Source: Rhabditophanes sp. KR3021 | Taxonomy: Eukaryota; Nematoda; Chromadorea; Rhabditida; Alloionematidae | Length of the DNA: 64,000 nt | Direction: 5' to 3' | NCBI GenBank assembly: GCA_963281155.1 | Contig: CAUJLY010000004.1 | Location: 5,518,001-5,582,000, forward strand | In this document: positions 32,381 to 44,709 of the stretch, piece by piece | Numbering within the stretch: the first letter of the stretch is position 1 | Layout: every line of letters starts with the position of its first letter | Notes under the pieces: model-generated | Seen by the model: the letters and a program-made list of their open reading frames with translations, nothing else | What the model was told of the DNA's origin: nothing | Database searches by the model: none | Position numbers and translations under genes: made by a program

Positions 32381-35186
32381 CTATAAGACGACACGATTCA
32401 AATTAGCATATCCAACACCAATGCAGCATGCCAATAACTTTTCTTTTGAGCCAAGATTTGCATCATGATCCTCGTGGTATTTTGATTTTTGAAAGTCAAA
32501 TGTTATGCCGAAGAAATCTTTCAAATGACGCAAACCATAAACAGTGTATTGCGATAATGGTCCTTGAAGATATTTGGAGGCATTTTTATCGGTCAAAGCC
32601 ATAAACGTTGTTGCTAAGTATTGAGCAGTCGTGTCAAGTGCCCCAGCACAATAAATCTCGTCCAATAATCTTTCGGCAGCTAAATTTCCAAGATCTTCTG
32701 GAATTATTGGGTTCTTATTATCTAATCCCTTTTGGCTCATCGCTTCTCCACTAAAACAATTCCATAATCATTAAACATAAATAAAGAGTTTTTTATGTAA
32801 GTTCTAAAACAATATAATTTCGGCGTCTTTTTGAGTCGTATCCGTTAGATAAAAAATAACGATTAGCCAAAACAAAATTAATTAAGGAGTTGAAGAGTAT
32901 AATTAAATTATTCAAGATTTTTGGGTGAAAAAGAGGCAAAAGATCGAAGTCATTGAGGTATCTCATGATGATGAAGAGCCTGAAGAGATTATTCAAAGCA
33001 ATAACTTAGTGAAAAAGATTGGTCAAATTATATCCGAAACTGACGGTGATACTCAACATGCTACTGTTGAAGAAATGCTATAGAAGAATCTTTTGAGGCT
33101 ATTCCTTCACCTGAAGATGGAACCGAACTCATGAGACCTTCGGACAATGTTGATTCTGATGAGGAAGAACCTGATGAAGAAGCTTTTGCAGAAAGACAAT
33201 GACTAGCTATCTTTGAAGGAATTACCCACCAAGTTCCGTTTGAAGAAAAGAATCAATTAAGGAATAATTTCACTACCATAAAAAAGCATTTGCCAGTAAA
33301 TGATTTTTCAATCCTCAAATTATCAGACGAAAGTTTCAGGTCTGTAGGATAATTCAAACATGCAATTAGTGACCACAAAATGTCTGATCAGATATTTGAG
33401 TACATGAAAATAATTTAAAAAAATGTTTTCGACAATAAACATCTTATTGCGAGTAAGTTTAATTTTATTGTATGTTAATAACCTTTGATTATTTAGGAGC
33501 TACTAGTGTTTTCGATGAAAGTAGAAGAAACGACCCTAAATATCGTCAAAGCTACATCAAACATTTGAAGAGTAAATTGCTTAAAGACATTCTGTCTTTC
33601 GGCCAGTCTATGAAAGCATTGTAAAACCCTAAAATGCCAATGCAAGAGACACTTGTATACCAACTCTTAATCACCCTACTAGGCCATTTTGTAGAGAGAA
33701 ACGACATTACTGGACACAGCGTGTGTAATGGAAGGAATAATGGAATGATATTGTATAATTGTAGGAAGTTAGAGACAACAAGACCATATATGTTTAAAGA
33801 TCTCTGCCAAGATGACTCCTGTTCAACTAGAGGTGTCACTAATTTAGAATTACTCTCAATCTCCTCTGCCTTTAAGGCTTGTTTCATGTGTTCTAACGAA
33901 AATGTCAAAAACACTATGTGGCTAATCGCTAAAAGAACACAATGTGGAGCTGGATGCCTAACTGTGGCTAGGTATCAATATTACATGATGCCATAAAACT
34001 ATTTTTTGCTAGAATTCAAATTAAATAGAGAGAAACTATGTTGATATAGAGAAACAATATCCTGGTCTGGTTAGACGTTATACACCTTTACGATCTGATT
34101 TCATTATTGGCGCAGATTTTGAATTGCAACAAAGCTATGACAAAAGAATGAATATTATCTAGAAAATAATCTTCATCTGATTAGAATCTCCTTTTCAAGA
34201 AGCAAGGATATGACATCCATATTGAAAAGTGTTAAAGAGATGGACTACTGGGTTTAAAAGTGGTGAAGCTTTGAAAGAACTTTACGGCATAGACGTCCAA
34301 TATCAATAATTGTATTTTTAGTTTGTATTATTTTAATAAACTCACTGATAAAAGACACCATCCGTGGTTTCCGCAGTCAAAAATATTCCATATCCGTTCT
34401 CTTTTCCACCTGCATCTCCCTTGCGGTTATCTGATGTAACATAAACATCGGCAAAATAACCATGAAGCTTTTTCTTCGCAGCGTCAATCATTCTGTGGCC
34501 AAATACTTCATTTACACGACAGGTATAAGATAATCCTCTGATTTTGCAAATCTTTCCAACTCTTTCAATAGTAACTGGCCTCAAATTTTTGTTTACAGGT
34601 GATTTGAAAGTAACAACACCCCCTCCAAGTGGAAAGAATCCTCTTTGCAAAATCTGTAACAGTAATAATAAGTAATACACGATATAACCACTTACTTTAA
34701 TTTCCAAATTTTCGTCATTTAGGATGAATTTCTTAAAAACTGGTAACCAAGTCGCTCTAATAGCATCGCAACTTAATTCATCCGCCTTGTTAGTGATTCC
34801 CTCAAATTTGACATTCAATGGTCTTTTGCAAAATGGCGCAATAGCTACTAATGGTTCCAAGAAATATGAGATACTTCTAGTCAAACCGCAATCAAACTTG
34901 AGACTTCCTCCAATTAAAATGCCAGGGGTAAAATCTATTACTGTACCACTTTGATTGATGTTTACTTTCATTCCATTTGTAATTTTCTCAAGCAATTTAA
35001 ACAAGGATGTTTCGAATTCTGCAAATGTAAAATTTAAAGTTTATTACTTATTTACTTACGTTTAACGCCAGGGTTTTCATCCTTTGTTCTGATGTCGACG
35101 AAGCGGACCCCTCTTCCACTCAACAAAGAGTACACCAACCTTTGGCGAAAAAAATTGACTCCAGAATATACTAATTCTTCAGACAT
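32381..35186 (-). CDS. rcl1: RNA 3'-terminal phosphate cyclase-like protein RCL1
   Basis: U3 snoRNP-associated factor needed for 18S rRNA processing, nucleolar. Exons 35186-35060, 35018-34696, 34653-34346, 32750-32381, giving 375 codons plus stop (human 373). Diagnostic strings are FRQRLVYSLLSGRGVRF, a TPGILIGGSLKFDC stretch, FFPLGGGVVTF, RIRG-like CKIRGLSYTCRV, and the C-terminal YLQGPLSQYTVYGLRHLK and CCIGVGYANLN. As in RCL1 orthologues, it is a cyclase-like fold rather than an RtcA enzyme. Intron 3 (1,595 nt) contains a coding relic on the opposite strand; the other introns are short. The gene is divergent from PMS2. Confidence 0.95.
32925..34308 (+). pseudogene. Antisense coding relic in RCL1 intron 3, paralogue of the rps-4 intron relic
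   Basis: A long but broken coding region opposite to its host. A basic start (VKKRQKIEVIEV) and an acidic stretch (DSDEEEPDEEAFAERQ) lead into VPFEEKNQLRNNF, IKKHLPVNDFSILKLSDES and NVFDNKHLIAS, which align with the frame in rps-4 intron 1. Next comes a cysteine-rich 120-codon frame (33634-33993) with GHSVCNGRNN, NCRKLETT, FKDLCQDDSCSTRG, CFMCSN and QCGAGC. A further piece reads YPGLVRRYTPLRSDFIIGAD, then SGEALKELYGIDVQYQ at the end. At least seven in-frame stops or frameshifts interrupt it. The LCQDDSC region resembles NLCTDEDC in the ALDH intron relic. Confidence 0.6.
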
Positions 35187-35347
35187 TTTAAATGGTCTAA
35201 ATAAATTATTTAAAAGTGTTTGGAAGAGTTGGATAAATGCGTATTAGTATGTTTGTCAATTTTCTTCGTAGGAGTCGTCCACTTTAAACAATGAAAGCGG
35301 TTACTTTTGCTGCAACTTACTTTTTAGTTTGATTTTACTATCATATT
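35187..35347. promoter_or_regulatory. Compact bidirectional promoter, RCL1/PMS2
   Basis: Only 161 bases separate the start codons of the divergent RCL1 and PMS2 genes, so their core promoters must share this space. A ttactttttag acceptor about 27 bases before the PMS2 start suggests trans-splicing of that transcript. No TATA box is evident. Confidence 0.6.
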
Positions 35348-37859
35348 ATGACTAATATAATAACATTGCCTCAACAAGTTGGCCATGAAATCCTGTCTGA
35401 ATTAGTATGTGTTGATTTGCGAGCGGCCATCAAGGAGCTTATTGATAATTCATTGGATGCAGGAGCCAAGAAGATCGTGATTAAGATAGAAAATTTCGGA
35501 TTGACAAGTTTTAGTGTTAATGATGACGGCCATGGAATTGCAGAAGAAAATTTTCCTTTGTTAGGAGTTAGAAGTTGTACGTCAAAGATAAATACATTGG
35601 AAGATTTTAAGAATATCAAGACATATGGTTTTCGCGGGGAAGCTCTTCATGCATTGGGAATAACGAGTGATCTTTCTATCAAGACTAAAGTAGAAGAAGC
35701 CATCACTGGATTTAACATCTTCTTTAATCAAAGTGGCATCTTGGATAGAACTGAACAAATATGTATGACTAGAGGAACCACTATAACGGTAACTAATTTT
35801 TTATGTAGAAGGCCTGTTAGAAGACATTATCATGAAGGACGTAAAGTTAAAGCCTTGGAAGAGGTTCTGGGATTGATTCAAACTTACGTTTTTGCAAGAA
35901 TCGACGTTCGATATGAATTGAGTCACACGCAAAATGGGAAAGTGAAATCTTTGTTGACATCAATGGGACGAAATTGTACTTTAAAAGGAGTAATGGATCA
36001 AGTTTTAGGAGGTAAACCGCCGATGTCTCAAACAACTACGAGTATTGTTGAGTCGCCAATTTCTACTCAATATTTTAACCATTTCAAATTGGCCCAAATA
36101 CCCAATTTACTTCATTATCAAGACGAGATCCACTTTGAGGGAGTAATCAGTTTTGTACAAAAAGGAATGGGATGTTCGGGAAAACACAGATTTTTTCTTT
36201 ATGTCAATGGAAGACCGATGACTTGTTTAAGAGTAAGATATCACCTAGTCGATTAGTATTTACTAAAAATTTTAGATTGGAACAGCTGTAAAAGAAGTCT
36301 ACAAAAGATTCAACCCTTCCGAGTTTCCACAAATGATTTTGTATATAACTATGCCACCTTCGATAATTGACGTTAATACATCAGCTCTGAAAGACGTCTT
36401 AGAATCAAAGTGTATCGAAATATTACTCGCGAAGCTTTGTTCGTCTCTTGATTCAATGTTTTATCAGGATAACGAATCTATTGTTTTGACCAATAATAAG
36501 AGAAAAAATCCCTATGTGGATAATGAAAATAGAGGCATTTCGTCTTTTCCTGCTGCAAAACGGCCCAAAGCTACAAGTATACTAAGTAATGTCTTAGACA
36601 ATGATATTTCTTCTAATCAGACAACCTTAGATGGCATAGTAGTAGTAAAGCCGAGAGAAATCAAATGTGAAAGCCAAAGTGTTGTCCAGAATATTCCGAC
36701 TGCTCTGGAAATTGATGAAAATATTCAAACAACCGAACCAATTAATGGCATGGAAATTGATAAATCTTCGAATGTGATCCAAAAGAGCCCCGGTGAGATC
36801 ATTAGTACAACGAATGATGCTGGTAAAGAATCATCAGAAATCGAACTAAATAAGACGGCTAAAAATGTAGATGATGCAGTTTTTAAGACTCCAACAAGAG
36901 TTGCTACTTCCTATCAAAAGAAGAATTCAATTCCAGATGGTGAAAATGCAAATAAATGTTCTGAAGTTCGTGACGAAATTAAAATCATTGAAGAAATAAT
37001 GGTCGTTAGAAGGACAACACGTACCATTCGTCCATTAAAATTGGTTAAATTCAGCAAAATAAATTTTACTAATAGACTTAAAAAAGTTGGCGAAGAGAAG
37101 GAATTGGAAAAGGATAAACGAAACTTCCACAAGCAATTTGCAAAAGATTCAATAAAAGATCATGAAGCTGAACTTAAGTGTGAAATTCGAAAAACCGACT
37201 TCCAAAATATGGAAATTATCGGTCAATTTAATATGGGATTTATTTTCTGTTCTCTAGGACATAATATTTTTGTATTTGACCAACATGCTTGTGATGAAAT
37301 TTATAATTATGAGATGCTTATAAAGAATACAACTATTACATCGCAACCATTGCAAACGTAAGTTTAATAAATATCTTTCACCTGATAAATGAGTCTCTTT
37401 TTAGACCTACTGTCTTGGATGTTGGAGCTCTTCGTGAAAATGTTCTACAAAATAATATAGCTGTTTTTGAAAAGTGCGGCTTTCGATTAAAAATTGATGA
37501 GTCAAGAGAAGTTGGAAGTAGAACACTTTTGACTGCGCTTCCAGTTGTAGCAAAATGTCAGTACGAAACTAGTGATCTCATTCAAATGTTGGATAATTTG
37601 CTGAACTTTCCAAATTCAAATTGTGTCCCCAAAAAGACTAAAGCTCTTTTTGCTTCAATGGCTTGTAGAAAGTCTGTAATGATTGGAAAACCTTTATCCT
37701 TTAGGCAAATGAGATCAATTGTCGAGCATTTGGAAGATCTTAAAGCGCCATGGGTAAATAATTTAATTTTTAATTTTTGATAAATATTTTCAGAATTGTC
37801 CTCATGGTCGTCCAACCTTCAGATTTATTGCAAGGCATTCAGAAGATCAAAATAAGTAA
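35348..37859 (+). CDS. pms-2: DNA mismatch repair MutL homologue PMS2
   Basis: Nuclear endonuclease subunit of MutL-alpha (with MLH1). Exons 35348-36232, 36276-37357, 37405-37753, 37794-37859, 793 codons plus stop. The GHKL ATPase motifs are intact: ELIDNSLDAGAKKI, DDGHGI and TYGFRGEALHALG. A low-complexity linker spans roughly residues 350-570. The C-terminal nuclease motifs are also intact: QFNMGFI, DQHACDEIYNYE (fits DQHAxxExxxxE), MACRKSVMIG, and CPHGRPT at the end. Everything needed for the latent endonuclease is present, so it should be functional. Confidence 0.96.
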
Positions 37860-38808
37860 AATGCTAATTTATAATGTATTTTTCTCAAAGAATTAGATAT
37901 TTTGAAAATACTGTAAATTATATTTTAATTATTTTATAATAATAAATGTGATTCTATTTTACTTACGTGCAATTATCAAATTACATAAAATTTAAACTTC
38001 AAAAGCGTAAAATGGACTTTTTAATCTTTTTTAATCTGCAATTATCAATACCCACGTATTTATTTAATGCATGATATACTTATTTATTGTAGGTGCTAAT
38101 TGTTATAAAATAAAATATAATCAATTTCAAAGTATATCCATTATCACGTTTACATAGCATCAGGACTTAATTTTTTGGGCTTTTAAAAACGCACCTACAA
38201 ATTATCTAACTAAAAGTAACTAATGCATGCGAATTGTAGCATTATTCAATTAGTTCAGGCATCTTTTAATTTCTCCAATTAGTTCCTGCTTACATTATGT
38301 TCCTCATCAACCAAAGTTCTCTTAATGAAAAGATTTGTTACGTATCTTTATATATTAGTCCAGTTATTCAGATTGCATTTCTTGGTATTGTAATCAAAAT
38401 ATGAAGCATGTGTCTTATGTTCAATTTTTAACGAGATATGGCAAACTTTGTGGTGTTAAGTACGCTGCGTAACACGAAATAAACAAAAGTTAGCGTTTTG
38501 CTTACCTCTATATTATATGCCATTATTTACACGCAATTTTTATTAACAATACCACTAACCGATTTTTTATATTTCTTTGGAAACATTATAAATTGCCTCC
38601 ACACGTTTATTTTAATGAAATAAGCGGACTTTATATAAAGCATTTCCTCAAATAAAAGTTTACCCATGAAAGATATCATTTGTCAGACGATAAATTATGA
38701 AAGTCAATCAGTAATGAGAACAAGTACATATTAACTCTTTATGTACTATATTACATGGTACTTTGGGTGACAAAAACAATAATATGTATATTACATTCTA
38801 AGGATTGT
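37860..38808. other. Convergent intergenic region between PMS2 and GST
   Basis: About 950 bases, AT-rich; aataaa near 37940 is a likely PMS2 polyadenylation signal. No other element recognised. Confidence 0.45.
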
Positions 38809-39517
38809 TTAGTAGATAGATTTTGGTCTATGAGCAATATGTTCTTTTATGGAGGGTAAATTGTAAATTCGGTTGACATAGGCTGTGATTTCAGGCCAAG
38901 TAATTGCAGCTTTCTCACACATGGAAACTACGTTAGAGAGCTTGTCGGCGGCAAAGAAATCAGCATAACTGAGATTTCTTGTCAAATATCCGCTTCCACT
39001 TTCTCTAATCCATTTTGTAAAGACAGGGAAGAATAATGCAATAGCCGGTTTGACAACATTTTCATATTCAGCTTTCTTATCCCCTTGTAGAAAGCCGATT
39101 TCCATGCGGAAATAATTTCCTGTTTTTGTGTCAAACTCTTTGACAAATTCAGCGATAGAACTGATCAAAGCAGCTTCAGTAGTATTTACTCCAGCAAAAC
39201 CGTATTCGGATCCTATAAAAGATACAATATATTAATAACGTTTAATTATGTTACCGATATATTTATAAATTGACAAGGATTGGGCAATTTGGATTCCATT
39301 TGGCAATTCCAAAACAGGCAATTGCCCGAAAGGAGTAGTTGGCTTCAATGCAGCCCAATCAGCTAATTGGACAACGTGGTCTTCGAACTTGACTCCAGCG
39401 TGAATTAACATTAATCTGGCAGGCTCGCCATATCCTAAAAAGTTATTTGTTAGTGTTTAACATTTGGCTATGCTCACCACGCACTGGAAAATATGAAAGT
39501 TTCATTTGATGGACCAT
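38809..39517 (-). CDS. gst: Glutathione S-transferase (sigma-like, nematode type)
   Basis: Cytosolic detoxification enzyme. Exons 39517-39478, 39434-39255, 39212-38809, giving 207 codons plus stop, the standard nematode GST length. The thioredoxin-like half has the catalytic Tyr in LSYFPVRGYGEPARL (Tyr 9) and the glutathione-binding GQLPVLELPNGIQIAQSLS (cis-Pro then QS). The helical half contains YLTRNLSYADFFAADKL, matching the usual G...ltyADf motif with Asp, and ends LPSIKEHIAHRPKSIY. An alternative start four codons in (MKLSYF) would be closer to the norm. Confidence 0.93.
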
Positions 39518-40848
39518 GTTTGAGTTGATCAGTAAACGTAAATATTATATGTATAATAATGAAGATACTTTCTTTTTAAAACGTATTTATAATCTTTTTC
39601 CATTACAAATTTGATGTAAAGATTGGCCATAATTAAAAGGAGATATTTTAAACAATCCTTGATAAGATAGTAATATAACGTTATGAGTTGCGCTTATACT
39701 TTGCAGATTACGTCTCTTTTATCGTTTGTTGTTAGTTTGTTACGACTTTGTGCTTTCTGCCTTTTGTTATGTTCTTTGTAATTTATTCCAATAAGAAACT
39801 TTTCGAACTTATGCAAAAGTTAGTATTTTTTGTGATCTGAAATTTAAATATATACAACTTATTACGTTTATTTCAAACATTTGTCAAAATCAAATGAGTT
39901 TCCATACTAAAATTTTAAATTTGCTTGTTTAAATATATATTAAAAGTGTACAATATGTGTTCATTTAAACAATATTTTTATAGCGCACTGTTTGTTTAAA
40001 ACTATATTATTTCAAAATACTATGATAATTTCCTATTTTATATAATGTCATATAATTCATATTTTTACTTATTATTTTTATTTTTAATCCTAATTATTAA
40101 TCCATGTTTAGTTTAAAAAATACAGAATTATCCATAGTGCAAATTACTTAATGTATTTTAATGAAGATTCTCTAATAAAATAATCCACACATTTATTCAT
40201 ATATTTGATTTTGTTTCTATAGTTTGACTGGATATTATACATAAGGACACTCCGTATACATTTTTATGTTTCCTTTAGCTTTTATAGTTTCAATGAATAT
40301 TATATTTTAGCGTAGCAATTTTGTTATATTTATTTATTTTTCAACATTAATTACAACGATTAAGGAAAAAAACGAAACACAAAATACATTTTCCTACGAT
40401 TTGTGATGTCTTATTTAATTTATTTGGCAAGAGTTATAATTGAAAGTAAAGTATGTAATGACATAAATTTTTTTAAATTTAAAACTAATAAGCAGAAGGA
40501 AATAATACTTAGATTATGATTTTGTACTTTTGCTGAAAATATCACATTGCAATTCATCGACCGACCTTCATAGCATTAATACTTTTAAAACTTTCTAATG
40601 AAAGACAACTAAATAAGTATAATGTGTACATGTATAGATATAAGTAGAAATGACAACAGTGTAGTTTTAAAAGTAATGGAACTTGATCAGACTAATGCAT
40701 TAAAAACAATTTAAATACCTACTATTAATTATATAGCATTTTTTACGTCTGTGTTGTGTAATAATATTATGTACTTTTAAATTCACAATAACCTTGAATA
40801 CATTTTAGTGTCCATTTGATTGATCTCAATCACTGGCATATTTAAAAT
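39518..40848. other. AT-rich divergent intergenic region
   Basis: 1.3 kb between the GST and NHR C starts, extremely AT-rich, with no recognisable gene, repeat or RNA. It presumably carries both promoters. Confidence 0.4.
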
Positions 40849-42551
40849 ATGAATGCTGCTGTAATTGAAGGATGTATGATTTGTGGTAAGCTAGACATAG
40901 ACAGTCGTTTTTTAAATAACGGGTCATTTATTAAAATAATGAAAAACAAATTATAGGTAACCCCAATTTCGGATTGCACTACCAGGCAAGTAATTTCAAA
41001 AATCAAACACTAATTGGGCATTTATTTTTAGGTCCAGAGTTGCAAGTCCTGCAAAATGTTTACCCTTAGGTCGGCAAGGGAAAACCGCGTATACAAATGT
41101 AAACGAAACACGATGGATTGTGAAATAAAAGCAGGGAATGGGCGAATGTGTAGATATTGCAGACTTGCTAAGGCAATAAGATGCGGTATGGTGGTACCCA
41201 AAAGAAACGAAGAACCTATTATTTACAAGAAGAATGCAGTAGTTGAAGTGAGTGAAGCTTGTAGACGCAATCCAGAACTGTGTAAACTTGAAGCAAAACA
41301 AGATTCATTTGATGAAGAGGAAGATTTCAATTCGGACTACGTAACTAATTTTGACACAGAATCTGACCAACCTATGTATCAGAATGATTTTGAATCAAAA
41401 GATATTTATGATACTCAAAATATATATAACACACAAACAGACTATTCTGTTCAAACTACAGTTATTTCCAATAATCAGTTCAATTTTTCGAATGATGTCA
41501 TCTATCCCATTCGTTCAATTTCTCCTTCTTATGCAATTTATGGAGGTACAACACTACCTACAAAAGTTTGTATCAAGGAAAATAAAGTGATTTTCGATGT
41601 TGATGCAATTTTAAATTTAGTAAAGGCAAATCTCCACGGACCAGGAATTAACATACCAAAAAGAAATGGAATAACTTATTCTCCTTTGCAGAATTTATGC
41701 TATGCTTTAGGTCAACATATTGAACAATACGAACAAAGAAGCCGGGAAGACATTTGCATTTCTAAAGATATGTCCTGCAAGGATTTTTCATCTTTTTCAC
41801 TATCTGCTTTCAAACTTCTGAGTGTCACATTAATGTTTTGTCCAGAATTTTGCTCGCTTTCAATTTCGGACCGTGTGCATATGTTTAATAACATGTTTGC
41901 GCTGTTTCATACGATTGAAAGATGCTACACGTCTATTAAAACATTTAAAAACGATCCAAGGACCATTTTACTTGTAAATGGAACTCACGCGACAGATGGA
42001 ATGCATCCCTATATAAATGACAAAGAAGTTCCCGACTCAGTCAAACTAAACCTTCAGAAGTTGATGAATCCAGTAACAATGTATCAAATTAATGCCATCT
42101 ACAAGCCAATGAAGGAATTAGATCTTTGTATGCTTGAATTCACATATTTAGTTGGAACGGCTTTATATGATATCCAGGAGTTGGATACAGTTTCTGAAGC
42201 AGGAAAGGAATACAGCAAACGAGTGCTGCAAAGCTTCAATGACGAATTACACTCCTTTTATACTGTATCTTCTACCCATAGAGATAACTACGCGTTTAGG
42301 TAATTATTATTTTAATTATTCATTCAAATTCTCTTTAGATTAAGTGAGATGGTAAAGATCGTTGCTAAAGCTCAGAAATATATATCACTAAAAGGTAAGA
42401 ATCAGTTGAATTTAATCTTCCTTCATTCTAACCTTTTTGTCTAGGAGATTCAATGCTTACTGCTCAGGTGTTTAATATCTTCAGTTGCAGTACATTGTTT
42501 TGCTCAAAGCTAGGATTGTCTGGAGAACGCATTCAATTTCTGATCAACTGA
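40849..42551 (+). CDS. Nuclear hormone receptor C (divergent, altered P-box)
   Basis: Exons 40849-40885, 40957-40985, 41032-42299, 42339-42394, 42445-42551, 498 codons plus stop. The first finger has Cys 9, 12, 26 and 29 with HYQVQSCKSCKMFT where the canonical FFRR should follow, so the recognition helix is unusual. The second finger has Cys 45, 52, 62 and 65, then AIRCGMVVPK. A 130-residue acidic, Tyr/Asn-rich linker precedes the ligand-binding domain (CYTSIKTFKNDPRTILLVNG). Intron 2 begins with GC (CAG then gcaagt). aataaa overlaps the stop region. Same family as NHR A, B and D. Confidence 0.86.
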
Positions 42552-44709
42552 AACAATAAACTGTTTAAATAACTCTTAGCGCACTATCACAAACTTGACC
42601 ATTTATATATAATATTGAATTATTTTCTAATAAAAGTCCGTTGTGGAATCATTAAAATATACTGGCTAATCAAAATTATGATTCATATGACGTCAAAAGG
42701 AATGAAACTAACAAATGGTGATGTAAAAGTATAACGTTTGTGATATGTATTTGTTACAAGGAAGAGCAATTGGTGCATCATTTTTTTGAAGTACAATAAC
42801 ATAATGGGCACAATTCATGTACTATTTTATTATATTTAAATATAAAAGACATCTACCACATCCGTCCTCTAACACACCAGCCGCCACATCAGTCCCATTT
42901 TGTCGGTTATTCTAAGAAATATGTGTACACAAAGATGTATAATGACTATAATAATTAACAGAGGCTTTAAAACACAACTTTCCGTTAAATATATTTATCA
43001 CTAACAATAGAATTGTGTATTTTTTGTGACCCTGTTTAAATGATCATCAAACATCCTGCGTGACAATTTGTAATTTAATGAAATATATACAATTTTATAT
43101 ATTCCCCGAATTTATAAAACTGCATACAATGTTTAAAGTTACATAGAAACTTTTTAATCATACTCTGTACTACACACCCTTCAAAGTGTTGTCCTTTCGA
43201 ACAAACACATTTATCGCACAAAACCAAACTACATACACTTTTGAATAGGAGTAAACTTCCCCCACAGATAAAACTATTTAAACATAATGTTCGATCTCTT
43301 AATTTTGTCGCCATAATGATCAAAATAAATGTTTATCTTTACCTCTGTACAGAGTGTTACTTAGTCAAATTCTAAATCTCTTAATTATCGTATTTTATTA
43401 AATTCATACTTCAGAATAATATTAATAAACCTTAAAACATACGTCAAAATGGTACTAATATACTTATCTATTATTTTCAAAAATAACTATTTTATAGTCT
43501 TTTTGCATTGTCACAAAATACACTTATTTAACCTTTTTTGTATTAACTCCCAATCAAATAAGCATGTCAAATAAATAAAATATATTAAACGAATCAGCTT
43601 ATTTCTACATTAAGAAACGAAAAAATTCATTAATTTTAAAACTGTTCCTAAAATTTCGTTTATTTTTGTGTTTGACTATTTCTCTTTAAAACACACATAT
43701 GCACACATTAAAATCCGTCAAAATGTTTCTAGTTTGGTTACTCATTTTAGAAAGAATACATTTATATTATTAAAAAATGACTGCTTTTATAATTTAAAGT
43801 CCAAACTTTCGCAACCTAATGTTTATCATGCTTTAATAATCTCAATTTGGTATAAATTGTTTTATATAAAATTAAATTGAATGAATTTATCTTGATAATT
43901 GTTTACATGAAATCATTTCATAAATTATTTATATTATCAGTTACAAATGGCAAAAATTGCATGCGTTTGTTTATTATCTCGAAAGGCTAAATTTATTACC
44001 TTTATATTTCCTAAATTATGTAAAGCCTGTCACTTTATTGGACAAACCATTTTTTAGTTAAATTTTGATATAACCCGATTTACAATGCCACCAATCTTAA
44101 GTTTGCACGTAGCGAATTACTAATACCAAAATCATATTTTGTGATACTTTCTGACGATCAGTCTGTCATAAGGAGCAAATTAATGGCTCGACATATACAC
44201 TTTGGTCGGAAATTTTTATGTTTCTGTGTAGTTTTTGTGAAGAAATCGTATTAACGAATATGCATACCATTACCTTTGAAGCATATTCTGACTGATTACA
44301 AATGATTATATTTTGTGCGATGGTTGTGTGTAGTCTACTATATGATGAACAATCACATTATGATATTTAATACTTATTTCCTGCAGAACATAAATATTAT
44401 TTTTTGGTAGGTTAAGACAGGCAAGTATATACATTTGTATATAAATTCGACAAGAACATGAGTCAAAATAAACAACATATAGGTGGTGGTTATTTGTTAT
44501 GTATCCACTACTAATTATAAGTACAAAATAATCCTTTTCATTTTGTACATATCTTTATCTTTCGTTTTTTATTCAGTTTTATTATTTTTTTCGTATGCCG
44601 TCTTATATATTATTTACACATTATTGTCTATCACAAAAATGCACAAATATCTCGATTTATTATCTATTTCATTTAGGTATTTGTTATTACTGTAAGAACA
44701 TCTTATTGA
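42552..44709. other. Intergenic between NHR C and NHR D
   Basis: 2.2 kb, AT-rich. On the minus strand a possible cysteine-rich small gene occupies about 42.84-43.32 kb (listed separately). A 70-codon frame at 44483-44695 is hydrophobic low-complexity sequence and is not called. Confidence 0.4.
42837..43323 (-). other. Possible small cysteine-rich gene
   Basis: An 82-codon frame (43323-43075) contains FICGGSLLLFKSVC, LVLCDKCVCSKGQHFEGC and FLCNFKHCMQF. Downstream, after a tttcttag acceptor near 42918, an exon-like piece reads NGTDVAAGVLEDGCGRC and stops near 42837, with GC content clearly above its surroundings. The two could be exons of one secreted Cys-rich gene, but I could not find a donor that joins them in frame. 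Confidence 0.25.

Noticed and set aside
44483..44695. 70-codon hydrophobic plus-strand frame before NHR D
   Set aside because: AT-driven Ile/Leu/Phe/Tyr-rich low complexity; no splice link to NHR D.
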